Shown: piece after piece, positions 8,686-14,002 of the stretch
How the letters are laid out: the number at the start of each line of letters is the position of its first letter
Numbering within the stretch: position 1 is the stretch's first letter
Source of the DNA: Clostridia bacterium
GTDB lineage: Bacteria; Bacillota; DSM-521; Neomoorellales; Neomoorellaceae
DNA length: 14,052 bases
NCBI GenBank assembly: GCA_030445875.1
Contig: JASUSX010000020.1
Location: 1-14,052, forward strand
Direction of reading: 5' to 3'
Made by a program: the position numbers and the translations under genes
The notes under the pieces: model-generated
The model's input: only the letters and a program-made list of their open reading frames with translations
Told to the model about the DNA's origin: nothing
Database searches by the model: none

Positions 8686-8692
8686 TTCGACA
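8686..8692 (-). promoter_or_regulatory. 0A box (Spo0A binding site) upstream of spoIIE
   Basis: The minus strand reads TGTCGAA (8692-8686), a perfect match to the TGNCGAA core of Spo0A boxes, centred about 70 bp before the predicted spoIIE transcription start. A second, imperfect copy overlaps the -35. Confidence 0.65.
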
Positions 8693-8699
8693 GGAACAT

Positions 8700-8723
8700 A
8701 AAAAAACCCGCCCGCAGGCAGGT
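8700..8723 (-). terminator. Intrinsic terminator after the tRNA pair
   Basis: On the minus strand ACCTGCC and GGCGGGT pair over 7 bp (one U-G) around a TGCG loop and run into seven T. It sits seven bases after the CCA end of tRNA-Glu and upstream of the spoIIE promoter, so it isolates the tRNA transcript from spoIIE. Confidence 0.85.
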
Positions 8724-8729
8724 CCATAC

Positions 8730-8804
8730 TGGTGGCCCGTAGGGGATTCGAACCCCTGTTACCGGCTTGAAAGACCGGTGTCTTAACCCCTTGACTAACG
8801 GGCC
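8730..8804 (-). tRNA. tRNA-Glu (UUC)
   Basis: A full cloverleaf is visible on the minus strand: 7-bp acceptor stem GGCCCGT/ACGGGCC, D-arm with TTAGTCAAGGGGTTAA, anticodon stem-loop CCGGT-CTTTCAA-GCCGG with anticodon TTC, T-arm CAGGGGTTCGAATCCCCTA, discriminator A and an encoded CCA. It is 13 bases after tRNA-Met and followed by a terminator. Confidence 0.96.
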
Positions 8805-8816
8805 AGGGCATAAAAA

Positions 8817-8893
8817 TGGTAGCGGTGGTAGGACTTGAACCTACGACACTGCGGGTATGAACCGCATGCTCTGACCAGCTGAGCTACACCGCC
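8817..8893 (-). tRNA. tRNA-Met (CAU), probably elongator
   Basis: The minus strand folds into a standard cloverleaf: acceptor GGCGGTG/CACCGCT with a terminal G-U, D-arm TAGCTCAGCTGGTCAGAGC, anticodon stem-loop TGCGG-TTCATAC-CCGCA with anticodon CAT, T-arm GTAGGTTCAAGTCCTAC, and an encoded CCA. The body matches the Bacillus elongator tRNA-Met as I recall it. It lacks the initiator's unpaired first base and GGG/CCC anticodon-stem pairs, and is unlike the TilS substrate tRNA-Ile2, whose acceptor stem starts GGACC. Confidence in a CAU tRNA is very high; elongator versus Ile2 is less certain from sequence alone. Confidence 0.93.
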
Positions 8894-8904
8894 ATGCAAA
8901 AAAT

Positions 8905-8933
8905 ATTATGCCTGAAGCCGGCCTTTTTGTCAA
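8905..8933 (-). promoter_or_regulatory. Strong sigma-A promoter for the tRNA pair
   Basis: A perfect -35 TTGACA (8933-8928) and a -10 CATAAT (8910-8905) are 17 bp apart on the minus strand, ending just before the tRNA-Met 5' end at 8893. The -35 begins five bases past the ydcZ-like stop. Confidence 0.85.
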
Positions 8934-8938
8934 GGGGC

Positions 8939-9370
8939 CTAATTCAACATCAGGCGGGTACCGGCGGCCAGGAGTACCAGCCCGGCGGCCTTCCACCAGG
9001 TAAAGGGGAGCTTCTCCAGGCCAAAAAGGCCAAAGTGATCAATCAGGAGGGCGGTAGAAACCTGGCCGACAATAATCGCTGTAGTAGCCAGGGCCACACC
9101 CACCCGCGGGATGCTGGCCACCACGCCATAGGTAATAAGGACCCCCAGGAGGCCCCCCAGCCAGAGGTACCAGGGGCAATGCCAGAGCCTGCCCAGGTTG
9201 CCGTGGCCCAGGGGGGTAAAAAGGAGTATAATTACCGCCAGGGTGGCGGTCAGGTGCACCACTAGGGTAGCCTGGAGGAGGCCCGTAATTTTACCCAGGG
9301 CTGAATTGAGGGAACCCTGGAAGGCCATGGCTATACCGGAAACCATGGCTAAAAAGAGCGCCAGCCACAT
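8939..9370 (-). CDS. YdcZ/DUF606-type DMT family membrane protein
   Basis: A 143-residue protein made almost entirely of hydrophobic segments, with about five predicted membrane helices (roughly 2-18, 33-53, 66-86, 92-111 and 124-142). The opening with FQGSLNSALGK and the single-domain size fit the YdcZ (DUF606) branch of the drug/metabolite transporter superfamily, whose members are half-size compared with EamA proteins and often act in pairs. Substrate is unknown. The ATG at 9370 has only a weak GGGGAAG ribosome binding site. It is transcribed away from the L,D-transpeptidase gene and stops just before the tRNA promoter; no clear promoter of its own was found. No second half-size partner lies beside it, so it may work as a homodimer; that is inference. 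Confidence 0.8.
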   Translation of the reverse strand: MWLALFLAMVSGIAMAFQGSLNSALGKITGLLQATLVVHLTATLAVIILLFTPLGHGNLGRLWHCPWYLWLGGLLGVLITYGVVASIPRVGVALATTAIIVGQVSTALLIDHFGLFGLEKLPFTWWKAAGLVLLAAGTRLMLN

Positions 9371-9545
9371 AGAGCTACTTCCCCGCTATTTAGTTACTCT
9401 CCCTTTAATTTACCCCTCTTACCGGGCCGCTAAACCCATGGTGTAAGTTTCCAGACCTCCGGGCGGTAAAGGATAACCCTTTATGGGAAATACTAGATTA
9501 AGCTTATCAGGTCCGGGGTAGAAAATGTTGCTGGAGGGAAGTGCC

Positions 9546-10493
9546 TTGCCACGCAGGTTCCTTTATACCCTGTCCTTTATCTCTGCCCTTGTTGTCATGG
9601 TTACCGCAGCGGCGCCCCTGGCCCACGCCCATAAACCCTGCCCCTGCGATAACGGGGAGCGCCTGTTAAGGTTAACCAACCCGCCCCTCCAGGGGGAAGA
9701 TGTCAGCGACCTCCAACTGCGCCTGGCCCAGCTGGGATATTACATTGGCCCTCTAAGTGGCCTTTACGATGCCCCTACCAGCCGGGCCGTCGTTAATTTC
9801 CAACGGGACCACGGGTTAGCGCCCCTCGGGCAGGCGGATGCGGCCACCTGGCAGGCCCTGGCCCAGGGGGTACCCGGTGCCCCTCCTGGCCCCGCCGCCC
9901 CGCCGGGCCCGCCGGCAGGAAAAAACCTGAAGGTCATCGTTGATACCGTCCGCCTGGAGTTAACTATCCTGGCCGATGGCCAGCCCCTGGGTAAGTACCC
10001 CATAGCCATTGGTAAGTATACTAGCCCTTCCCCTGTGGGGGAATGGAAGATAACGGACAAGGCCTACGAAGCCGGCGGCGCCTTCGGTACCCGCTGGCTA
10101 GGGCTGAACGTCCCCTGGGGTAACTACGGTATCCATGGTACCAACCGGCCCTGGTCGATCGGCTGGGCGGCTTCTGCCGGCTGCTTTCGCATGTTTAACG
10201 CGGACATTGAAACCATCTACCCCTGGCTGCCCATAGGTACCCCGGTAGTCGTTAAAGGGCCTTACACCCTGCCCACCGGGCCCTTAAGGCCCGGCAACGG
10301 TTCCCCGGCAGTAGTAACCCTCCAGGCCCGGCTCCGGGAGAGGGGTTTTTACCTTTTTGGCCCCACTGATGGTGACTATGGCCTCATGACCGAGCTGGCC
10401 GTCAGGGAGTTCCAGATCTACCATGGCCTCAAAGCCACCGGGGTGGCTGATGCAGCTACTTTGAGGGCTCTTGGTTTCGAGGTCTCCGAGTAA
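9546..10493 (+). CDS. Secreted L,D-transpeptidase (YkuD) flanked by two peptidoglycan-binding domains
   Basis: YkuD enzymes form meso-DAP to meso-DAP cross-links in peptidoglycan outside the membrane. The 315-residue protein (numbered from TTG 9546) has a signal peptide starting PRRFLYTLSF with probable cleavage after PLAHA (residue 28), a first PG_binding_1 domain (about 46-106), a Pro/Gly linker (about 109-125), the YkuD domain (about 128-238) with HGTN (H197) and the catalytic motif SAGCFRM (C213), and a second PG_binding_1 domain (about 248-311). I prefer the TTG at 9546, with GGAGGG seven bases upstream, over the ATG at 9525, which has only GGGG nearby. It is the only plus-strand gene here and its 3' end overlaps the convergent gene by 38 bp. 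A role in spore or cell wall is likely but unproven. Confidence 0.93.
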   Translation: MPRRFLYTLSFISALVVMVTAAAPLAHAHKPCPCDNGERLLRLTNPPLQGEDVSDLQLRLAQLGYYIGPLSGLYDAPTSRAVVNFQRDHGLAPLGQADAATWQALAQGVPGAPPGPAAPPGPPAGKNLKVIVDTVRLELTILADGQPLGKYPIAIGKYTSPSPVGEWKITDKAYEAGGAFGTRWLGLNVPWGNYGIHGTNRPWSIGWAASAGCFRMFNADIETIYPWLPIGTPVVVKGPYTLPTGPLRPGNGSPAVVTLQARLRERGFYLFGPTDGDYGLMTELAVREFQIYHGLKATGVADAATLRALGFEVSE

Positions 10494-10860
10494 GTACCTG
10501 CCGGGCCACCCATACAGCCCGGCGGGCATTGGTGGCCAGGCGGAGCAGTTCCCCGGGGCCAGGGTCATCTACATGCACCCCGGCCACCACCACCACCGGC
10601 GCGTTCAGGGCTGCAGCCAGGCTAAGGGCAGCTGGCCGGGCCAGTTCATCGTCCTTATGCCCCAGGAGGGTTAGTACCGACGCGGTAGAACTTACATGGG
10701 TGCCTTTCAGGCTCGGCCGGGGCAGGCCCAGGGCGATGGCCCCTACATGGGGCCTGGTGCCCCCCAGGAGGTGGACGATATAGCCTTCCGCGGTAGCAAA
10801 AACCCGGCACAGGATACGGTGCCGGCCCCGACCCATAATACAGGTTACCGGCCTTAACAC
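10456..10860 (-). CDS. Small protein resembling LpdD-like prenylated-flavin chaperones, coupled to ubiX
   Basis: The 134-residue protein has a conserved-looking core: GRGRHRI at about 10-16, GGTRPHVGAIALG (33-45), SSTASVLTLLGHKDDELA (57-74) and PVVVVAGVHVDD (88-99). I associate this pattern with the small LpdD-like proteins found beside UbiX/UbiD genes and thought to help load prenylated FMN; this is recall and not certain. The GTG start at 10860 overlaps the ubiX stop (TAGTG) with GGGGTGA just upstream, so translation is coupled, which supports a shared job. A later ATG at 10836 has no ribosome binding site. No signal peptide or membrane helix is seen. No ubiD decarboxylase follows; instead the gene runs 38 bp into the end of the convergent L,D-transpeptidase gene. 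Confidence 0.65.
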   Translation of the reverse strand: MLRPVTCIMGRGRHRILCRVFATAEGYIVHLLGGTRPHVGAIALGLPRPSLKGTHVSSTASVLTLLGHKDDELARPAALSLAAALNAPVVVVAGVHVDDPGPGELLRLATNARRAVWVARQVLTRRPRNQEPSK

Positions 10861-11417
10861 TATGCTTCACCCCAGCGGGTTATCAGATTATGTTCCACGT
10901 CCAGCTGGTCCAACAAACGTCCCACCAGATGGTTAACAAGGTCATCGATGGTAGCGGGGCGATAATAAAAGGCCGGCATGGGGGGCATAATGGTCACCCC
11001 CAGGCGGGCCAGGGCTAACATATTCTCCAGGTGGATAACACTCAGCGGCGTCTCCCGGGGAACGAGGATGAGTTTGCGGCCCTCTTTCAGGGTAACATCC
11101 GCCGCCCGCATAACGAGGTTGGCGGCGTAGCCGTGGGCAATGCCGGCCAGGGTCTTCATACTGCAGGGGACAATGACCATACCCTGATGCCGGAAAGAGC
11201 CGCTGGCCACAGCCGCCCCCAGGTCGTCCTCCTGGTAGGCAAAGGCGGCCAGGTTACGGACGGTTTCCGGCTCCAGGCCCATCTCCAGGCGTAACGTTTC
11301 CTCCGCCCAGCGGCTTAAGATCAAATGTACCTCCACCCCGGTTGCCTTTAAGGCCTGCAAAAACTTAACGGCGTAAACCGCCCCCGTGGCTCCTGTAACG
11401 GCAACTACCAGCTTCAT
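10860..11417 (-). CDS. ubiX: UbiX family flavin prenyltransferase
   Basis: UbiX joins dimethylallyl phosphate to reduced FMN, making the prenylated FMN used by UbiD-type decarboxylases. The 185 residues have the family's usual length and landmarks: the Rossmann start KLVVAVTGATGAVYAVKFLQ (2-21), the FMN-binding stretch VPCSMKTLAGIAHGYAANL (83-101), and VPRETPLSVIHLENMLAL followed by MPPMPAFYYRP (144-154). The ATG at 11417 overlaps the ppx stop as ATGA, with GGGGAGGA seven bases upstream. A longer open frame to 11618 exists but lies over ppx and is not used. It is the middle gene of a three-gene overlapped unit. No ubiD is in the window, so the cofactor must serve a decarboxylase encoded elsewhere. 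Confidence 0.95.
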   Translation of the reverse strand: MKLVVAVTGATGAVYAVKFLQALKATGVEVHLILSRWAEETLRLEMGLEPETVRNLAAFAYQEDDLGAAVASGSFRHQGMVIVPCSMKTLAGIAHGYAANLVMRAADVTLKEGRKLILVPRETPLSVIHLENMLALARLGVTIMPPMPAFYYRPATIDDLVNHLVGRLLDQLDVEHNLITRWGEA

Positions 11418-12301
11418 AGCATTTTCCTCCCCGCCTGTTCTAGAAGCAAGCCCCAGAGAAGGTCGGCCTCGCTGACAAGCAGCCCCCTGGCCGCCAGGCC
11501 GGCGAGGACTACCTCCAGGATGGTGATGCCGGCTACAATAATATCCGCCCGCTCTGGTTGTAGTCCGGGTAGCCCCTTCCTCTCGGCCAGGTTCATGGCT
11601 GCCAAGCGGCGGTGCCAACTCTGTATTTGCTCCAGGGATAACCTGGTACCATGGACCAGCTCCGGCTGGTAGGAAACCAGGCCCAACTCCAGGGCCGCCA
11701 CGGTGGTAATGGTCCCGCCGGTACCGATAATCCGGCCCGGGTGCGCCTGGCGGGCCCGGGCCAGGGCCGGGGCCAGCATGTCCTTGATCGATGCCTCCGG
11801 CCAGGCGGCTGCCGTGGCCCGTACCGCGCCAACCTGCACGCTGGCCAGTTGCAGTTCCCCACCCTCCTGCCAGCTAAGCTCCGTACTGCCCCCGCCAATG
11901 TCGATCACCAGGGGATCCCTGGCCGGCTCCCTGAGGCCGGCCAGGGCCCCCCGGTAAGCCAGCCGGGCCTCTTCCTGGCCGCTGATGATAGTTAAATCCA
12001 ACCCTGTGCGCCTGGTCACGCTGCCCCGCAGCAGTTCAGGGTTACGCGCCTCCCTGGCGGCGCTGGTGGCAATGGAAGCTATAGCTGCGGGCTGGTAGCT
12101 CCTGGCCATAGCAGCCAGTTCAACCACGGCGGTCACTGTCCGCTCTACGGCCTCTGCCTGTAACCATCCATCCCTGACCCCTTCCAGGAGCCTGGTACTA
12201 CGCAGTTCAGCCCGCAGAGGCTGGACCAGGTTCCCTCGCACCTCGCCTACCAGCAGGCGGACGGAATTAGAACCTATATCCAGGGCGGCATAACATGCCA
12301 T
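11414..12301 (-). CDS. Ppx/GppA family exopolyphosphatase/phosphatase
   Basis: Members hydrolyse polyphosphate or (p)ppGpp-type substrates. The 295-residue protein is the short two-lobed form without the C-terminal HD-like domain of full-length Ppx. The ASKHA-fold motifs are clear: phosphate-1 YAALDIGSNSVRLLVGE (4-20), ISGQEEARLAYRG (106-118) with the catalytic Glu, phosphate-2 VIDIGGGSTELSW (132-144) and GTGGTITT (193-200). The ATG at 12301 has AGGTGA five bases upstream; three earlier GTG codons back to 12328 fall in a hairpin and have no good site. The stop overlaps ubiX by 4 bp. It has no promoter I can see, so it may depend on read-through from yabR. The substrate (polyphosphate or pppGpp) cannot be told from sequence. 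Confidence 0.93.
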   Translation of the reverse strand: MACYAALDIGSNSVRLLVGEVRGNLVQPLRAELRSTRLLEGVRDGWLQAEAVERTVTAVVELAAMARSYQPAAIASIATSAAREARNPELLRGSVTRRTGLDLTIISGQEEARLAYRGALAGLREPARDPLVIDIGGGSTELSWQEGGELQLASVQVGAVRATAAAWPEASIKDMLAPALARARQAHPGRIIGTGGTITTVAALELGLVSYQPELVHGTRLSLEQIQSWHRRLAAMNLAERKGLPGLQPERADIIVAGITILEVVLAGLAARGLLVSEADLLWGLLLEQAGRKML

Positions 12302-12314
12302 CCAGCTCACCTGC

Positions 12315-12341
12315 ACAACAAAGGGCACCCTCCCGGTGCCC
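12315..12341 (-). terminator. Terminator-like hairpin between yabR and ppx
   Basis: On the minus strand GGGCACC and GGTGCCC form a perfect 7-bp stem around a 5-base loop, followed by the imperfect T-tract TTTGTTGT. It begins about 30 bp after the yabR stop and ends just before the ppx ribosome binding site, so it could fully end yabR or attenuate ppx expression. Confidence 0.6.
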
Positions 12342-12370
12342 GAATGGCTTATGATATTAGCGAATAAGTC

Positions 12371-12769
12371 CTAATAACCGCGTGCCCCCCGGCCGCCCCG
12401 CTTGGAATCCGTATGCCGCTTTAAGTCCTGCAGGCGCTCGTCGCTTTCCTTTAAGAAACGGGCCAACTTGTCTTCAAAGGAAGCCACCGAGGTTACCCTG
12501 TTATGGCGCTGCCCGCGCCTGTGTTCGTCGTAATTGGGATCAGCACGCTTAATGGAAAGTCCTATCTTGCCCTTTTCATCGATATTGATTACCTTAACCC
12601 TAACCCGGTCCTTCTCCTTGATAAAATCCTTGACATCTTTAACATAGGTATCAGCTACTTCCGAGATATGAACCAATCCCGTTACGCCCCCGGGCAGTTC
12701 GACAAAGGCACCGAACCTGGTGATCCCGCTGACCACCCCTTCCAATACAGTGCCCACGGCAATGGACAT
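12371..12769 (-). CDS. yabR: S1-domain RNA-binding protein YabR
   Basis: The 132-residue protein starts with one S1 RNA-binding domain (about 1-76): VGTVLEGVVSGITRFGAFVEL, GLVHISEV, then VKVINIDEKGKIGLSIKRA. A charged tail rich in Arg, Lys and Gly (RGGRGARGY at the end) probably adds nonspecific RNA contact. Bacillus YabR and general stress protein 13 have this layout, and yabR stands next to divIC there too. The exact role is unknown. I use the ATG at 12769; an upstream in-frame codon at 12820 lies before the predicted transcription start, so it cannot be the start. AGGAGGA is 11 bases from the ATG, a little far. A near-perfect promoter precedes it. Confidence 0.92.
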   Translation of the reverse strand: MSIAVGTVLEGVVSGITRFGAFVELPGGVTGLVHISEVADTYVKDVKDFIKEKDRVRVKVINIDEKGKIGLSIKRADPNYDEHRRGQRHNRVTSVASFEDKLARFLKESDERLQDLKRHTDSKRGGRGARGY

Positions 12770-12809
12770 ACGAATGATATTCCTCCTGTTCCCCTTTAGA
12801 GCTACTCCC

Positions 12810-12839
12810 ATTATATGCAAGAGTTAAGAAATTTGTCAA
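12810..12839 (-). promoter_or_regulatory. Near-perfect sigma-A promoter for yabR
   Basis: Minus-strand TTGACA (12839-12834) and TATAAT (12815-12810) both match the consensus fully and are 18 bp apart. Transcription would start near 12803, about 34 nt before the yabR ATG. The promoter lies between divIC and yabR, so yabR does not rely on the upstream sporulation genes. Confidence 0.9.
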
Positions 12840-12854
12840 TAACCCGGAGGATTT

Positions 12855-13199
12855 TTAGTCACGAAATTGCTGACCGGGTTGAGGAGGAATATAAGGGCGC
12901 ACCTGGCCCGGAACGGCCGGGATGATAACCTTTTCCCCAGGTTTTACCAGACCCAGTTCTTCCCGGGCCACCCGCTCGATATAGCTGTCATTGTTCAATT
13001 CTTCTATCTGTTCCCGCAGGCGGTCGCCTTCCGCTATCAATGCCGCTTTCTGCTCCTGGTAGTCCCGCAGCTGGAGGCGGGTCTGGTACAGGGCTACCCC
13101 TACATGGGCAAAGGAGTAGACGGTGTAGACTATAAAGATGGCCGCTACTACCCCGGTCCAGCTCCAGCGCCTTCTGGTAAAAGAACCTACTCTACTCAT
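12855..13199 (-). CDS. divIC: Septum formation initiator DivIC (FtsB/DivIC family)
   Basis: DivIC forms part of the division complex with FtsL and DivIB (FtsB-FtsL-FtsQ in other bacteria). The 114-residue protein has the standard layout: a short basic cytoplasmic N-terminus (MSRVGSFTRRRW), one membrane helix (about 15-36), a coiled coil (about 38-70), and the conserved extracytoplasmic end YIERVAREELGLVKPGEKVI (73-92) followed by a Pro-rich tail. The ATG at 13199 has AGGTGA five bases upstream and overlaps the stop of the preceding HTH gene by 8 bp, so the two are translated together. The position between yabQ and yabR is the same as in Bacillus. Confidence 0.94.
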   Translation of the reverse strand: MSRVGSFTRRRWSWTGVVAAIFIVYTVYSFAHVGVALYQTRLQLRDYQEQKAALIAEGDRLREQIEELNNDSYIERVAREELGLVKPGEKVIIPAVPGQVRPYIPPQPGQQFRD

Positions 13200-13440
13200 C
13201 TTCTTCACCTGCAAAGAGGTTCAGGGCATCGCCTGGGAGGACAATTACCACCTGATACCCCTTGGTCCGGGCGCGGTGGTAAAGGGTAGCCACGCTGCTG
13301 GTGCTTAAATTAAGGCGGCGAGCAACCTCTTCATTACTGTGCCCCATCTCTTTCAGGGTCACTACCTGGCGTTCCCTGAAACTCAGTTTTTCTACTCCCC
13401 GGATTTCGATCTGCACGCCGTCTTCCCCACGTTTGTCCAC
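13192..13440 (-). CDS. Small helix-turn-helix protein (LuxR / sigma-70 region 4-like)
   Basis: At most 82 residues, almost all a DNA-binding module: LSFRERQVVTLKEMGHSNEEVARRLNLSTSSVATLYHRAR spans about 19-58 and has the look of a sigma-70 region 4 or LuxR/GerE helix-turn-helix. No receiver or ligand domain is attached. The upstream-most start is a GTG at 13440 with no ribosome binding site; a GTG at 13416 behind GGGGAAG would give 74 residues and may be the true start. The stop overlaps divIC by 8 bp. I do not know this gene in the equivalent Bacillus cluster. A palindrome with DnaA-box-like sequences overlaps its 5' end and could be its own operator. Target genes cannot be told. Confidence 0.75.
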   Translation of the reverse strand: MDKRGEDGVQIEIRGVEKLSFRERQVVTLKEMGHSNEEVARRLNLSTSSVATLYHRARTKGYQVVIVLPGDALNLFAGEEDE

Positions 13441-13464
13441 AATTTATCCACATATTGTGGACAA
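13433..13464. repeat. 11-bp perfect inverted repeat containing DnaA-box-like sequences
   Basis: TTGTCCACAAT (13433-13443) and its exact reverse complement ATTGTGGACAA (13454-13464) enclose a 10-bp spacer. The spacer and the last A of its context hold TTATCCACA (13444-13452), a perfect DnaA box. Each arm carries TTGTCCACA, one mismatch from it. There is no T-run on either side, so an operator or DnaA site is more likely than a terminator. Confidence 0.8.
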
Positions 13465-13525
13465 CTATTGGACAAAATAATAATTCTACTTCCGGGGCCA
13501 GAATCCTGCCGCAGCCCAAAATTAT

Positions 13526-14002
13526 TTACCCGGCCACCCCGCCAGGAGGGCCGCCCGGGGGACGCCAGCGCCGCCAGAAATGCCGTAGTGGGGTGAAGGG
13601 GAGCATTAGCCCGGTAAGAAACCAGCGGCCCGGCATAATAACTACCAGCACCGTCCGCCTTAAAAGGCGGCGGTTAAAGGCCCATAAACCTGCCAGCCAG
13701 CGCCCGCCGGTGTATAAGCCCCGGCGTACACCCCGGCTCAAAAAACAGGTATAAAGGGTGACCCCCAGGGCCAGGGCCAGAAAAACATAGACCCTCACTT
13801 CACCCCAGTTAATTAACATCAGCAGAGTAAAGGCCAGGGCGGTAAACAGCACCCAGAAGGAGATATCACCGATATAAGTAGCCACCACCCCTGGCCGCCC
13901 CAAATACCTCCCTACGCGGTAGCAATCAAAGATGAAGCCCAGCACTAACCCGGTCCCACCCAGGGCCAGAAAAATCAACCATTGTTCCGGTACCGGTATC
14001 AT
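13526..14002 (-). CDS. yabQ: Spore cortex biosynthesis protein YabQ
   Basis: YabQ is a membrane protein of the mother cell/forespore boundary that is needed for cortex formation in Bacillus. The 158-residue product has about four membrane helices (roughly 8-28, 45-65, 71-89 and 115-135). The N-terminal LGGTGLVLGFIFDCYRVGRYL is typical of the family. A basic, Trp/Arg-rich tail (LRHFWRRWRPPGGPPGG) ends it. The ATG at 14002 overlaps the upstream stop as ATGA and has no good ribosome binding site, so it probably relies on translational coupling to yabP. About 85 bp of non-coding DNA holding the DnaA-box palindrome separates it from the HTH gene. Confidence 0.88.
   Translation of the reverse strand: MIPVPEQWLIFLALGGTGLVLGFIFDCYRVGRYLGRPGVVATYIGDISFWVLFTALAFTLLMLINWGEVRVYVFLALALGVTLYTCFLSRGVRRGLYTGGRWLAGLWAFNRRLLRRTVLVVIMPGRWFLTGLMLPFTPLRHFWRRWRPPGGPPGGVAG

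Noticed and set aside
8817..8893. CAU tRNA as the TilS substrate tRNA-Ile2
   Set aside because: The acceptor stem and body fit elongator tRNA-Met; nearness to tilS alone is not evidence. An identity-element check by a tRNA classifier would settle it.
9417..9441. Six-codon leader frame (ATG GGT TTA GCG GCC CGG TAA, minus strand) before the ydcZ-like gene
   Set aside because: The nearest GGAGGT is too far from its ATG and there is no attenuator hairpin; probably chance.
10860..11618. A 252-residue version of UbiX with an N-terminal extension
   Set aside because: The extra 67 residues are Arg/Gly-rich out-of-frame ppx sequence; the internal ATG at 11417 has the proper site and gives the normal family length.
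13433..13464. Intrinsic terminator for yabQ
   Set aside because: The inverted repeat is AT-rich in its arms and has no T-run downstream on either strand.
13433..13464. Replication origin
   Set aside because: Three boxes in one short cluster, with no dnaA/dnaN gene or AT-rich unwinding element nearby, are not enough for oriC.
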